This document shows positions 43,758 through 52,545 of a stretch of DNA of 64,000 nucleotides, in pieces; the stretch's first letter is position 1, and every line of letters starts with the position of its first letter. A program made the position numbers and the translations under genes. A model generated the notes under the pieces. That model ran no database searches, was not told where the DNA came from, and saw only the letters and a program-made list of their open reading frames with translations. The stretch is from Dyadobacter psychrophilus (GTDB lineage: Bacteria; Bacteroidota; Bacteroidia; Cytophagales; Spirosomataceae), in the NCBI RefSeq assembly GCF_900167945.1, contig NZ_FUZA01000008.1, positions 62,001 through 126,000 on the forward strand, written 5' to 3'.

Positions 43758-44753
43758 TTAACGCTTGATCCTGCCGGATGTTTCTCCCTGCCTGATTGCC
43801 TCAACTTCCTGTATCGTGGAAATCAATGCATCCCCTTCAATGGTATGCTTTAATGCTGAGGCGGCAACGCCAAATTCGAGCGCTTTTTGCTGATCATTAA
43901 AAGTAATCAATCCGTGTATCAAACCGGCTATAAATGCGTCTCCGCCGCCAACTCTGTCGATAATCGGGTTAATTTCCGTGTCTGCGGTCTCCAAAAGCTC
44001 CTTTCCGTTCCAAAGGTAAGCCCTTAGCAGATTGTGTGAAGCGCTGATGGATGTCCGTTTTGTATCAACAATAGTCTTTACCTGCGGAAATGCCTTCTGT
44101 AAATTGACGCAGGAATCAACAAAATCGTTTCCTCCAATGCCAAAAATCTCCTTTATATTTTCACTGTTTGCAATCACAATGTCGGTTCCTGCAGTTAACT
44201 CAGGTAAGATATCGGATGGTTTTTTACCATATTTCCACAAATTCGCCCTGTAAAAAATGTCCCCTGAAACGGTTAGCCCATACTTTCTGGCCACTTTGAT
44301 TCCGTCCAGAAGTGCATCCGCAGCTCCCTGTGAAAGTGCAGGCGTGATACCCGCCCAGTGAAACCATTTGGCGTCTTTCAAAATGCTGTCCCAATCAATT
44401 TCCTTCGGGTCTATTTCGGCGAGTGATGAATTGGCCCGGTCATAAACGATCTGACTGCCGCGTAATGCTGCACCTGTTTCCAGGAAATAAACAGCCATTC
44501 TGGGACCTCCGTAGATGATATGGGAAACATCAACGCCGTGAAAATGAAGATATTGTGCCGCAGCCCTGCCAATAGGCGAGTCGGGAAAGCGGGTTACATG
44601 TGCCGTATGATGTCCCCAATAAGCCAAAGCCGTGGATACATTTGCTTCTCCGCCTGCATAGGTAACATTCAGTTGACGAGCTTGTTCAAAACGGGAAAAA
44701 CCGGGTGTAGAAAGCCGCAAAAGGACTTCTCCAAAAGAAACTATTTGAGCCAT
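43758..44753 (-). CDS. kdgK: 2-keto-3-deoxygluconate kinase (PfkB family)
   Basis: This 331-residue sugar kinase starts at the ATG of MAQIVSFGEVLLRLSTPG (a TTG two codons earlier is less likely). The second PfkB signature is DRVGGGDAFIAGLIHGL with its catalytic Asp. GEANVSTALAYWG is the first signature. Its position between glucuronate isomerase and KDPG aldolase supports 2-keto-3-deoxygluconate as substrate. It is 12 bp after uxaC. Confidence 0.92.
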   Translation of the reverse strand: MAQIVSFGEVLLRLSTPGFSRFEQARQLNVTYAGGEANVSTALAYWGHHTAHVTRFPDSPIGRAAAQYLHFHGVDVSHIIYGGPRMAVYFLETGAALRGSQIVYDRANSSLAEIDPKEIDWDSILKDAKWFHWAGITPALSQGAADALLDGIKVARKYGLTVSGDIFYRANLWKYGKKPSDILPELTAGTDIVIANSENIKEIFGIGGNDFVDSCVNLQKAFPQVKTIVDTKRTSISASHNLLRAYLWNGKELLETADTEINPIIDRVGGGDAFIAGLIHGLITFNDQQKALEFGVAASALKHTIEGDALISTIQEVEAIRQGETSGRIKR

Positions 44754-44765
44754 ACGCAAACCTAC

Positions 44766-46190
44766 CTAAAATCCGAAATAATTACTTGCATTCCGATAAG
44801 AAATGTCCTCAACCAGCTTACCCAGCCATGGAATGTCATTGGGCAGCTCACCGTTTTCGACATCATTACCGATAAGGTTACAAAGAATTCTGCGGAAATA
44901 TTCGTGACGCGGATAGGAAAGAAAGCTCCTCGAATCGGTAAGCATGCCTACAAAACGGCTCAGCAGGCCCATGCTGGAAAGTGCATTCATCTGGCGCTCC
45001 ATGCCATCCTTCTGGTCCAGATACCACCAGCCTGAACCAAACTGCATCTTACCGGCAATGGTGCCATCGTTATAATTACCTGTCATCGTGGCCAACACCT
45101 CGTTATCAGCTGGATTAAGGTTGTAAAGTATCGTTTTGGCAAGTTGATCGGTTGAATCCAGTTTATTAAGAAACTTCGACATAGCCTGCGCCTGGCTATA
45201 ATCACCAATGGAATCCCAGCCTGTATCCGGGCCGAGCTCCCGCAGCATACGTGCATTATTGTTACGCAAAGCACCCAGGTGGAACTGTTGCGTCCAGGTT
45301 TTTGCATGGTCCATTTTCGCTGTTTCAAAAAGCACCATGGATTTGAATGCTTCACGTTGCAGATCGCTCGGACGCTGGCCGTTACGGGCAGCTATAAAAG
45401 CTTGTTTTGCAGCTTCTTCGTCAAATGTTGCATAAATGTGCTCCAATCCGTGATCCGAAAGTTTTCCTCCCATGGATGCGAAAAAATCGTGGCGGTTTTG
45501 TAACGCGGCCAGGAGCCCTTCATATGTGTTAATTTCTCCCAAACCGGAAGTTTCGCCAAGCTTGGTAAGATATTGGTTAAATTCCTCCGGTGAATCGATC
45601 AGTAACATTGCCTTGTCCGGGCGGAATGTCGGCAGCACTTTAATGTCAAACCCGCCGTCTTTAATCGCCTGGTGATCAGATAGCGGGTCTGTTGGATCAT
45701 CCGTCGTACAAATGATCTTTACATTCATTCTTTTCAAAAGATTTTTTACAGAGAAGTCCGGCTGTTTCAATTTCGCCGAACATTCTTCATAAATCTCTCT
45801 TGCCGAATCTTTATTTAATAAAATATCAATATCGAAATAGCGAAGCAATTCCAAATGTGTCCAGTGATACAGCGGGTTGCGCATGGTATAAGGTACGGTA
45901 ATCGCCCATTGCTCAAATTTTTCCCAATCGCTCGCATTGCCTGTACAAAAGCGCTCATTAATGCCGTTTGCGCGCATAGCACGCCATTTGTAATGATCGC
46001 CATACAGCCAGATCTGCGTTATATTTTCAAACTGCTTATCCGCCGCGATCTGATCGGGAGGAAGGTGGCAGTGATAATCAATGATGGGCATTTCTTTGGC
46101 ATAATCATGATAAAGAATGCGCGCAGTTTCCGAACGAAGCAGAAAATCGTCCGATATGAATGTCTTTTGTGCAGTAGCGATTGTTGTCAT
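44766..46190 (-). CDS. uxaC: Glucuronate isomerase
   Basis: This 474-residue isomerase converts D-glucuronate to D-fructuronate and D-galacturonate to D-tagaturonate. It starts at MTTIATAQKTFISDDFLLRS. The metal site region is IIDYHCHLPPDQIAADK, and the C-terminus SYPRHEYFRRILCNLIG is typical. The frame is open 33 codons further upstream, but that stretch (containing KPPLGGWG and SPFWGGG) is only translated intergenic repeat. It is separated from uxuA by 180 bp of such repeats. Confidence 0.95.
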   Translation of the reverse strand: MTTIATAQKTFISDDFLLRSETARILYHDYAKEMPIIDYHCHLPPDQIAADKQFENITQIWLYGDHYKWRAMRANGINERFCTGNASDWEKFEQWAITVPYTMRNPLYHWTHLELLRYFDIDILLNKDSAREIYEECSAKLKQPDFSVKNLLKRMNVKIICTTDDPTDPLSDHQAIKDGGFDIKVLPTFRPDKAMLLIDSPEEFNQYLTKLGETSGLGEINTYEGLLAALQNRHDFFASMGGKLSDHGLEHIYATFDEEAAKQAFIAARNGQRPSDLQREAFKSMVLFETAKMDHAKTWTQQFHLGALRNNNARMLRELGPDTGWDSIGDYSQAQAMSKFLNKLDSTDQLAKTILYNLNPADNEVLATMTGNYNDGTIAGKMQFGSGWWYLDQKDGMERQMNALSSMGLLSRFVGMLTDSRSFLSYPRHEYFRRILCNLIGNDVENGELPNDIPWLGKLVEDISYRNASNYFGF

Positions 46191-46384
46191 ACCCCCACCC
46201 CAAAAGGGGCTATTTTGATGTTGTTTTACGTTCAGGTTCTTTTGCCCCCAACCCCCTAAAGGGGGCTTTATTTTATATGTTAAGATCAATGCAAAGTTCC
46301 CATTAGGGATTTAGGGGCCAAACCCCAAAGCTAACCTACTAGCGGAAGCGCCAAGTCCCCTTTAGGGGATTTAGGGGCCAAACC
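46191..46384. repeat. Cluster of CCCC-TAAA-GGGG intergenic repeats between uxuA and uxaC
   Basis: Four imperfect copies of a short hairpin-forming repeat occur here. Two are in one orientation (about 46191-46216 and 46243-46275) and two are in the other (about 46293-46326 and 46350-46384). The cores are ACCCCCTAAAGGGGGC and TCCCCTTTAGGGGA with a trailing TTTAGGGGCCAAACC. Such elements are known to be scattered between genes in Bacteroidota. The last copy provides the final codons and stop of uxuA. Here they form stem-loops inside the uronate transcript. Confidence 0.8.
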
Positions 46385-47561
46385 GCTCAATAGCATATTC
46401 CAACCCCCTTAACTCAGCCAGTCCGCGCAGGCGGCCGATAGCGGTGTATCCGGGATTTGTTCTTTTAGACCCTGACAGATCGTCGAGCATTCTGTGACCG
46501 TGGTCCGGACGGAACGGCATTCTTAAATCTGTCCTGCCGATTTCCATGCGTCTTTTTTGCTCGGTAAGCAATGCTTTCATGACATTATACATGTCCACGT
46601 CACCGTCCAAATGATCGGCTTCGTAAAAACTGCCATCGTGCTCTCTTTTTGTTGCCCGCAAATGGATGAAATGAATGCGGTTGCCCAGTCTGTCCACCAT
46701 GCCGCTGAGATCATTATCAGGCCTTACGCCATAGGAACCTGTGCAAAAGCAAATGCCATTGGCCTCATTATCATATGCTTCCAATAACAACAGCGCATCA
46801 TTCTCTGTGCTTACTACCCTTGGAAGACCCAAAATAGGATAAGGAGGATCATCCGGATGAATAGCAAGCCTCACGCCAGCCTCCGCGGCCACGGGCGCAA
46901 TGGCCTGGATGAACTGATACAAATGAGTTCTCAATTCCAGATCACCTACATGCGCATATGCACTCAATGCAGTCCTGAATTCTTCAATGGTGAAGCTTTC
47001 TTCCGACCCTGGTAAACCTGCAATAATGTTCCTTACCAACTTTGTTACCTCAGCCTCTTCTGCATTATCCAGCCAGTTTTTAGCTCTTTTCTTTTGCTCA
47101 TCACTGTATATTTCCTCTGCTTCCGGTCTCTTTAAAAGATAAAGATCAAAAGCCGCGAAATGTGTTGCATCAAATCGCAAACCTGTTGAGCCATCCTTCA
47201 TCGGGGCATCCAGATCGGTCCTGGTCCAGTCCAGGATGGGCATGAAGTTGTAGCAAACGGTGTCTATGCCGCATGCGCCCAAATTCGCTAAGGTTTGCTG
47301 GTAATTTTTAATATATCGTTCAAAATCTCCGGTCCTGGTTTTGATCGCTTCGTGCACGGGGACGCTTTCCACCACCGACCACGTCAGTCCGGCTTGCTCG
47401 ATCATTTCCTTACGCGCCTTTATTTCAGCGATTTCCCACACTTCCCCATTACGGATATGGTGCAATGCTGTTACAATTCCCGTTGCTCCGGCCTGGCGGA
47501 CGTCCTGTAATGTTACAGGGTCATTGGGGCCAAACCAACGCCATGTTTGTTCTAATGCCAT
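46371..47561 (-). CDS. uxuA: Mannonate dehydratase
   Basis: This 396-residue dehydratase turns D-mannonate into 2-keto-3-deoxygluconate. It opens MALEQTWRWFGPNDPVTLQDVR. CYNFMPILDWTRTDL, LAIHPDDPPYPILGLPR and FRPDHGHRMLDD carry the conserved metal and catalytic residues. It follows the ECF sigma gene by 8 bp. Its last codons (ERFGP, stop) lie inside an intergenic repeat. Confidence 0.96.
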   Translation of the reverse strand: MALEQTWRWFGPNDPVTLQDVRQAGATGIVTALHHIRNGEVWEIAEIKARKEMIEQAGLTWSVVESVPVHEAIKTRTGDFERYIKNYQQTLANLGACGIDTVCYNFMPILDWTRTDLDAPMKDGSTGLRFDATHFAAFDLYLLKRPEAEEIYSDEQKKRAKNWLDNAEEAEVTKLVRNIIAGLPGSEESFTIEEFRTALSAYAHVGDLELRTHLYQFIQAIAPVAAEAGVRLAIHPDDPPYPILGLPRVVSTENDALLLLEAYDNEANGICFCTGSYGVRPDNDLSGMVDRLGNRIHFIHLRATKREHDGSFYEADHLDGDVDMYNVMKALLTEQKRRMEIGRTDLRMPFRPDHGHRMLDDLSGSKRTNPGYTAIGRLRGLAELRGLEYAIERFGP

Positions 47562-47569
47562 TGTTATAA

Positions 47570-48181
47570 TTATGCTACTAACCTATGTTCCGGAACGCGT
47601 TCGCGCAAGACTTTCAAAGCCCGGCTCATTTGTGTTTCCACTGTTTTGACTGAAATTTCAAGCTTTTCCGCAATGTCGCGGTAGCGCAGGCCCTCTTCAC
47701 GGCTGAGCCGGAAAATAATCTGGCATTGCCTTGGCAAAGCCTGAATGCATCCTTCCACGTGATCGAAAAACTCATTGAAAGTCAGTTCCTCAACGGGCGA
47801 AAAATGGTCTGCATGCGACATATTCCACTGCACTGAATCGAGGGATTCGCGCTCATTCTGCCGATGGATCCTGAGTTTCAGATAATCCAGTGCCTGATTT
47901 CTCACTGCTCTGTAAATGTAAGCCTGAAACGAAGTATGCACTTCAATCTGCTCCCGATTTTTCCAAAGTTTTACAAACACATCAGAGACAACTTCCTCCG
48001 CAATCTCCCTGGTAATGACCACACGCATTGCATAATTACAAAGAGATCTGTAATGATGTGTAAACAATTCCCGAAAAGCATGGTAATCTCCGGTTGCCAC
48101 TACTTTGCCAAATAAATTTTCCAAAGCACTTTTCTGGGAATGGGCAGATGGTAGGGTGTTGGTAAATGATTTTGCTTCCAT
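47570..48181 (-). CDS. ECF RNA polymerase sigma factor at the head of the uronate genes
   Basis: This is a 203-residue sigma-70 family protein of the Bacteroidota type. Region 2 is ELFTHHYRSLCNYAMRVVITREIAEEVVSDVFVKLWKNRE and region 4 is the HTH around RYRDIAEKLEISVKTVETQMSRALKVLRE; only short parts are characteristic, such as EEVVSDVFVKLW. No FecR-type anti-sigma or SusC/D gene is next to it, unlike the usual arrangement. It is 8 bp before uxuA, so it is probably cotranscribed with the uronate genes. Confidence 0.93.
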   Translation of the reverse strand: MEAKSFTNTLPSAHSQKSALENLFGKVVATGDYHAFRELFTHHYRSLCNYAMRVVITREIAEEVVSDVFVKLWKNREQIEVHTSFQAYIYRAVRNQALDYLKLRIHRQNERESLDSVQWNMSHADHFSPVEELTFNEFFDHVEGCIQALPRQCQIIFRLSREEGLRYRDIAEKLEISVKTVETQMSRALKVLRERVPEHRLVA

Positions 48182-48458
48182 TAATGAGCTAGGTTAATTA
48201 TAGAAAATTTCCATGATTAGTAGTGGTGTGAGGTGCAGTGCCCTCGTCAACAGTGAACCTAGTTTAACCATTGGTTCGTTGATACACAAAATATAATCTT
48301 GAAAAAAATCAATAAATTTACGCAACCGTTCCCGGAACCGTTCCCGTTTCCGTAATTTTTCCCGGAACTTGGTGCACACTTTGTAATTTGTGCAACAAAC
48401 TGCGATTAGTGCATTCTTTATACAAATTGTTGCAATTGTATTATTCCCATACTAATTC
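48182..48458. promoter_or_regulatory. Divergent control region between the ECF/uxuA operon and the LacI gene
   Basis: This 277-bp region carries several repeats. GTTCCCGGAAC (48328-48338) is a 5-1-5 inverted repeat that overlaps GGAACCGTTCC (48334-48344), and TTCCCGGAA recurs at 48359-48367. AACCATTGGTT (48266-48276) is a second palindrome. ATACAAATTG with CAATTGTAT (48420-48441) is an imperfect one just before the LacI gene. At least one probably serves as the LacI operator; which one cannot be decided from sequence alone. Confidence 0.6.
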
Positions 48459-49487
48459 ATGAAAAAAGTCTCTATCACCATTAAGGAAATTGCCAGACAG
48501 CTCAACATTTCAAAATCCACGGTGTCACGGGCACTGCGCGACAGCAGCGAAATCAGTGAAGAGACAAAAAATAAGGTCATCGAGCTGGCGGAAAAACTCA
48601 ACTATTACCCCAACCCGATTGCCATTAGTTTGCTTAAAAACCGCACGCAAACAATTGGCGTGATTGTACCCGACATTGCCAACCGTTTTTATTCGTCCGC
48701 GATTGGAGGCGTGGAAGACATTGCGTATAGCCGGGGTTATCATACAATGATCTACCAGAGTCATGAATTGCTCGAAAGGGAGCGGTCCGCTTCACGGCAC
48801 ATTGCATCACGGCGCGTCGATGGCCTTATCGTGGCCATTTCCAGCCAATCGGAAAACATTGATCATTTTGTGTCTTTGCAGGAACAGGGCATTCCCGTTG
48901 TGTTTTTTGACCGGGTAAGTGATGCCATGCAAACGCATAAAGTGCGAGTGGATGATTACAAGGGTGCATTTGAAGCAACAGAACACCTTATCAAGAGAGG
49001 TTGCAAACGCATTGCGCACATTGCAGGCCCCAAGCCCGTTTCCATTACCCGATTTCGCCTGGAAGGTTACAAAGATGCTTTGAGGAAATACGACATTGAT
49101 TTTAAAGAGGAATGGGTCCTGCATAGCGAAATCACGCAAGCGGGAGGGACAGAACGCACTTACCAGCTTATGGCCTTGCGCGAGCGCCCAGATGCAATTT
49201 TTGGGGCAAGTGACCGGATTACCATGGGGATCCACTGGGCGCTGCGGCAGCTCGGTTACCGCATGCCGGACGATGTTGCGGTGGTAGGGTTTTGTGATTT
49301 GGCTATGTCTTCCTTACTCGATCCGCCGGTAAGTTCGGTTACGCAGCCTTCTTTTGAAATGGGGCAGCAAGCAACGTCTCTGCTTTTGGATCTGATAGAA
49401 AGCAAAAATACCCCGGCCGAATATGAGACCAGGGTATTGCCTTCGAATCTTGTGATTAATAAATCTTCAATGCGGATAACGCGATGA
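48459..49487 (+). CDS. LacI-family transcriptional regulator, probably of the uronate genes
   Basis: This is a 342-residue regulator. The N-terminal LacI HTH is ITIKEIARQLNISKSTVSRALRDSSEI with hinge YYPNPIAISLLKNRTQTIG, and a periplasmic-binding-like sensor domain follows (IGVIVPDIANRFYSSAIGGV). It is divergent from the ECF sigma-uxuA-uxaC-kdgK-eda run, so it probably controls these genes in response to a uronate or intermediate (inference). Confidence 0.94.
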   Translation: MKKVSITIKEIARQLNISKSTVSRALRDSSEISEETKNKVIELAEKLNYYPNPIAISLLKNRTQTIGVIVPDIANRFYSSAIGGVEDIAYSRGYHTMIYQSHELLERERSASRHIASRRVDGLIVAISSQSENIDHFVSLQEQGIPVVFFDRVSDAMQTHKVRVDDYKGAFEATEHLIKRGCKRIAHIAGPKPVSITRFRLEGYKDALRKYDIDFKEEWVLHSEITQAGGTERTYQLMALRERPDAIFGASDRITMGIHWALRQLGYRMPDDVAVVGFCDLAMSSLLDPPVSSVTQPSFEMGQQATSLLLDLIESKNTPAEYETRVLPSNLVINKSSMRITR

Positions 49488-49504
49488 GTCTTATCCCGTG
49501 AGCG

Positions 49505-50785
49505 TCAACCGGTAATCGTTTTCAGCTTTCTTTCAAACTCTGAAAGGATCTTTTCTTTCATCTGTACCTTCCGTTTCTGAATGTTGATACGTCCTGCTGC
49601 CTGCTTGTCCTGCTCAGGATCGCCCGTTGCAGTCCGGTCAAATTCAAGTATAGCAAATTCCAGGTCGCTTTTTTCGCGTTTTGCCAGCCATTCCAGCTCA
49701 CGATACTTCGTTCTAAGCTGCTCTTCCGGGCTTTTTAATTCAAATGCAGGATATTTCCGGCTGATTACACGGGCGAGATAGCTAAGTTCAAATATCTTGT
49801 CACAGACCATTCTGAAACGCTCCGCGAGTTCTTTATCTGCCATTTTGAAAGGAATCTTGATTTCCTTCCATTTGCTCAAAAGCACTTTTGCTTCCTGCGA
49901 CGCCTCAATGATGTCCGGTGCGCGAAGCAATGTTTCAGCTTGTTGCAATAATTTCTGCTGCTCTACAATCCTTGGATCAACGCGTACTTTTGGCTCAATG
50001 CCTTTGGCAAGGTTGTATTTGTCATAAAACAATTTCAGAAAGTGCCTGTAAGCCTTATTAACCTTGAAAAAACGCTTTGGCGGCACTTCTCCAATGTTGT
50101 TCCAGGCATTGCGCACTTCCCTTGCTTTCTGATAAGCATCGTCAAGATCACGTGAATAGCTCAGCGTTTTGGTGATCTTGATCAGCTTTTCGTATTCTTC
50201 TATACGGAACTGGTTAATTTTATTCTGCTCATCGAAATAATCCCTGCGTCGTTGGAAGAAATCATCCAGGATTTGTTGAAATGTAGTTTCCACTTCTTCC
50301 TGATATTCCTTCTCCACAGGCCCGGTGCGGATCCATTTGGCTTTGATTTCCTGAATCTGGTCCGTTGCCGCGGTGTAATCTTCAATAGCCGCCGCCACTT
50401 TCACATCCTCGATCAATGCGCGTTTGATTTCCAGGTTTTTAAGCTGGTTAACCTCAATCAAACCTTTCAGATACTCCTCTTTTTCTTCCAGTCGCTGCAA
50501 CAACGGAACAAAGTCCCCAAGTGCATCAAAACCTTTAAGCTTACGTTGAAGCTGGATCAGCTTGGTCAGATAAGAACCCTTATTAAGTGCCTCGTCTATT
50601 TCTTGTTCCAACTGCTCCACTTTGTTCAGAACGATGTTAAAACGATTTTTAAAGTAATCAATCGCTTCCTGCTCTGTTCTCTTTACTTCTCCAATTTGCC
50701 GGTCGGGGAATTCCAAATACCCCTTTAAAAATACTTTGCTGTCTTTAACATAGCCGTATTCATCATTCAATGTGGCATTTTCCAT
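49505..50785 (-). CDS. DUF349-containing coiled-coil protein
   Basis: This 426-residue cytoplasmic protein is almost all charged helix. It contains repeated DUF349 units with the pattern W-x-x-I/T-G-x-V/P-P-x-x-x (IKAKWIRTGPVEKEYQEEVE and VRNAWNNIGEVPPKRFFKVN). Its function is not known. It is divergent from ettA with 70 bp between starts and converges on the LacI gene, 17 bp apart. Confidence 0.88.
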   Translation of the reverse strand: MENATLNDEYGYVKDSKVFLKGYLEFPDRQIGEVKRTEQEAIDYFKNRFNIVLNKVEQLEQEIDEALNKGSYLTKLIQLQRKLKGFDALGDFVPLLQRLEEKEEYLKGLIEVNQLKNLEIKRALIEDVKVAAAIEDYTAATDQIQEIKAKWIRTGPVEKEYQEEVETTFQQILDDFFQRRRDYFDEQNKINQFRIEEYEKLIKITKTLSYSRDLDDAYQKAREVRNAWNNIGEVPPKRFFKVNKAYRHFLKLFYDKYNLAKGIEPKVRVDPRIVEQQKLLQQAETLLRAPDIIEASQEAKVLLSKWKEIKIPFKMADKELAERFRMVCDKIFELSYLARVISRKYPAFELKSPEEQLRTKYRELEWLAKREKSDLEFAILEFDRTATGDPEQDKQAAGRINIQKRKVQMKEKILSEFERKLKTITG

Positions 50786-50855
50786 TCTTTCAATTTTTTT
50801 ATCTGCTAAGTGTAGGGATAATAACGATATTTGTTACGCACAAATTAAACAAAAA

Positions 50856-52523
50856 ATGAGTAACGAAACCATTATTTTCTCAATGTCGGGGGTTAACAAA
50901 ATCATTCCTCCAAACCGGCATATCATTAAAAACATCTATTTATCCTTTTTTTATGGTGCAAAAATCGGGGTTTTAGGTTTAAACGGATCAGGTAAATCGA
51001 CGCTTTTACGCGTAATAGCAGGAATTGATAAGGATATTCAGGGAGACGTGGTTTTCTCTCCCGGCTATTCTGTTGGAATGCTTGAACAAGAGCCAAAACT
51101 AGACCCAAATAAGACTGTAAGAGAAGTTGTAGAAGAAGGCGTTCAGGAAATTGTTGACCTTTTAAAGGAATATGACAAGATCAATGAGGCTTTTGGTGAA
51201 GAAGATGCCGACTTTGACAAACTCCTTGAACGTCAGGGAGAAGTGCAGGAAAAACTGGATTCGACAGACGCCTGGAACCTGGACAACAGACTGGAAATTG
51301 CGATGGATGCGCTGCGTTGCCCGCCCTCGGACGCCTTGGTTTCTACGCTTTCGGGTGGTGAAAAACGCCGGGTTGCGTTGTGCCGTCTGTTGCTTCGCCA
51401 GCCTGACGTTTTGCTGCTGGATGAGCCTACCAACCACTTGGATGCGGAATCCGTGCTTTGGCTTGAAGAGCATTTGAGACAATATAAAGGAACGGTTATC
51501 GCCGTAACCCACGATCGTTACTTCCTGGATAATGTGGCTGGCTGGATCCTGGAACTGGATCGCGGCGAAGGCATTCCCTGGAAAGGAAATTATACTTCCT
51601 GGCTTGAACAAAAGCAGGAACGTTTGAAAAAAGAAGAAAAAACAGAATCAAAACGCCAGAAAACATTGCAGCGCGAGCTCGAATGGGTGCGTATGGGTGC
51701 AAAAGGACGCCAGGCAAAATCCAAAGCGCGTTTGGGCGCTTACGAGCGCTTATTGGGTGAGGAAGGTCGAGAGAAAGAGGAAAAATTGGAAATCTTCATC
51801 CCGGCAGGACCCCGTCTTGGGAACAAGGTGATTGAAGCACATAATGTTTCAATGGGCTTCGGCGACAGGCTTTTATACGAAAATCTGAACTTTGCATTGC
51901 CACCTAACGGAATCGTCGGCATTATTGGTCCTAACGGCGCTGGTAAAACGACGCTTTTCAAACTGATTACCGGCCAATTGAAACCGCTCGAAGGACATTT
52001 TGATGTAGGCGACACGGTGGAACTGGCTTATGTGGATCAGGAACACGACAATCTGGATCCTGCGAAAACCGTTTACCAGAGCATTGCAGACGGAAATGAC
52101 TGGATCATGATCGCAGGCAAGCAATCGAACGCCCGCGCATATGTGAGCCGTTTCAACTTCGGCGGCGGCGACCAGGAAAAGAAGGTCGGAAACCTGTCCG
52201 GTGGAGAGAGAAACCGGGTACATTTGGCGATGACATTGAAAGAAGGCGGCAATTTGCTTTTGCTTGATGAGCCTACAAATGATTTAGATATCAATACATT
52301 AAGAGCACTAGAAGAAGGTTTGGAAAACTTTGCAGGTTGCGCAGTGATCATTTCCCATGACCGGTGGTTCCTTGACCGCGTTGCGACGCATATCCTGGCT
52401 TTTGAAGGCGATTCTCAGGTTTACTGGTTTGAAGGAAATTTCTCAGAATATGAAGAAAACCGCAAGAAACGCCTGGGTTCCGATCTGACGCCAAAGCGGA
52501 TCAAGTACAAGAAATTAGCTTAG
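50856..52523 (+). CDS. ettA: Energy-dependent translational throttle protein EttA (ABC-F)
   Basis: This 555-residue protein has two ABC ATPase domains and no membrane helices. Walker A motifs are GLNGSGKST and GPNGAGKTT, and signatures are LSGGEKRR and LSGGERNR. The interdomain linker holds the EttA-type RELEWVRMGAKGRQAKSKARL. It binds the ribosomal E site and gates initiation by energy level in E. coli. I start at MSNETIIFSMSGVNKIIPP; the frame is open 28 codons upstream but that part is non-coding in style. Mpl follows after 22 bp. Confidence 0.95.
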   Translation: MSNETIIFSMSGVNKIIPPNRHIIKNIYLSFFYGAKIGVLGLNGSGKSTLLRVIAGIDKDIQGDVVFSPGYSVGMLEQEPKLDPNKTVREVVEEGVQEIVDLLKEYDKINEAFGEEDADFDKLLERQGEVQEKLDSTDAWNLDNRLEIAMDALRCPPSDALVSTLSGGEKRRVALCRLLLRQPDVLLLDEPTNHLDAESVLWLEEHLRQYKGTVIAVTHDRYFLDNVAGWILELDRGEGIPWKGNYTSWLEQKQERLKKEEKTESKRQKTLQRELEWVRMGAKGRQAKSKARLGAYERLLGEEGREKEEKLEIFIPAGPRLGNKVIEAHNVSMGFGDRLLYENLNFALPPNGIVGIIGPNGAGKTTLFKLITGQLKPLEGHFDVGDTVELAYVDQEHDNLDPAKTVYQSIADGNDWIMIAGKQSNARAYVSRFNFGGGDQEKKVGNLSGGERNRVHLAMTLKEGGNLLLLDEPTNDLDINTLRALEEGLENFAGCAVIISHDRWFLDRVATHILAFEGDSQVYWFEGNFSEYEENRKKRLGSDLTPKRIKYKKLA

Positions 52524-52545
52524 TAAAAACAGTTAATCATTATCA

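Noticed and set aside
46191..46289. N-terminal extension of glucuronate isomerase with KPPLGGWG-like sequence
   Set aside because: The extension is translated intergenic repeat; the ATG at 46190 matches the family start.
46191..46384. Possible CRISPR array
   Set aside because: The copies are few, inverted relative to each other, imperfect and lack equal unique spacers; no cas genes are present.
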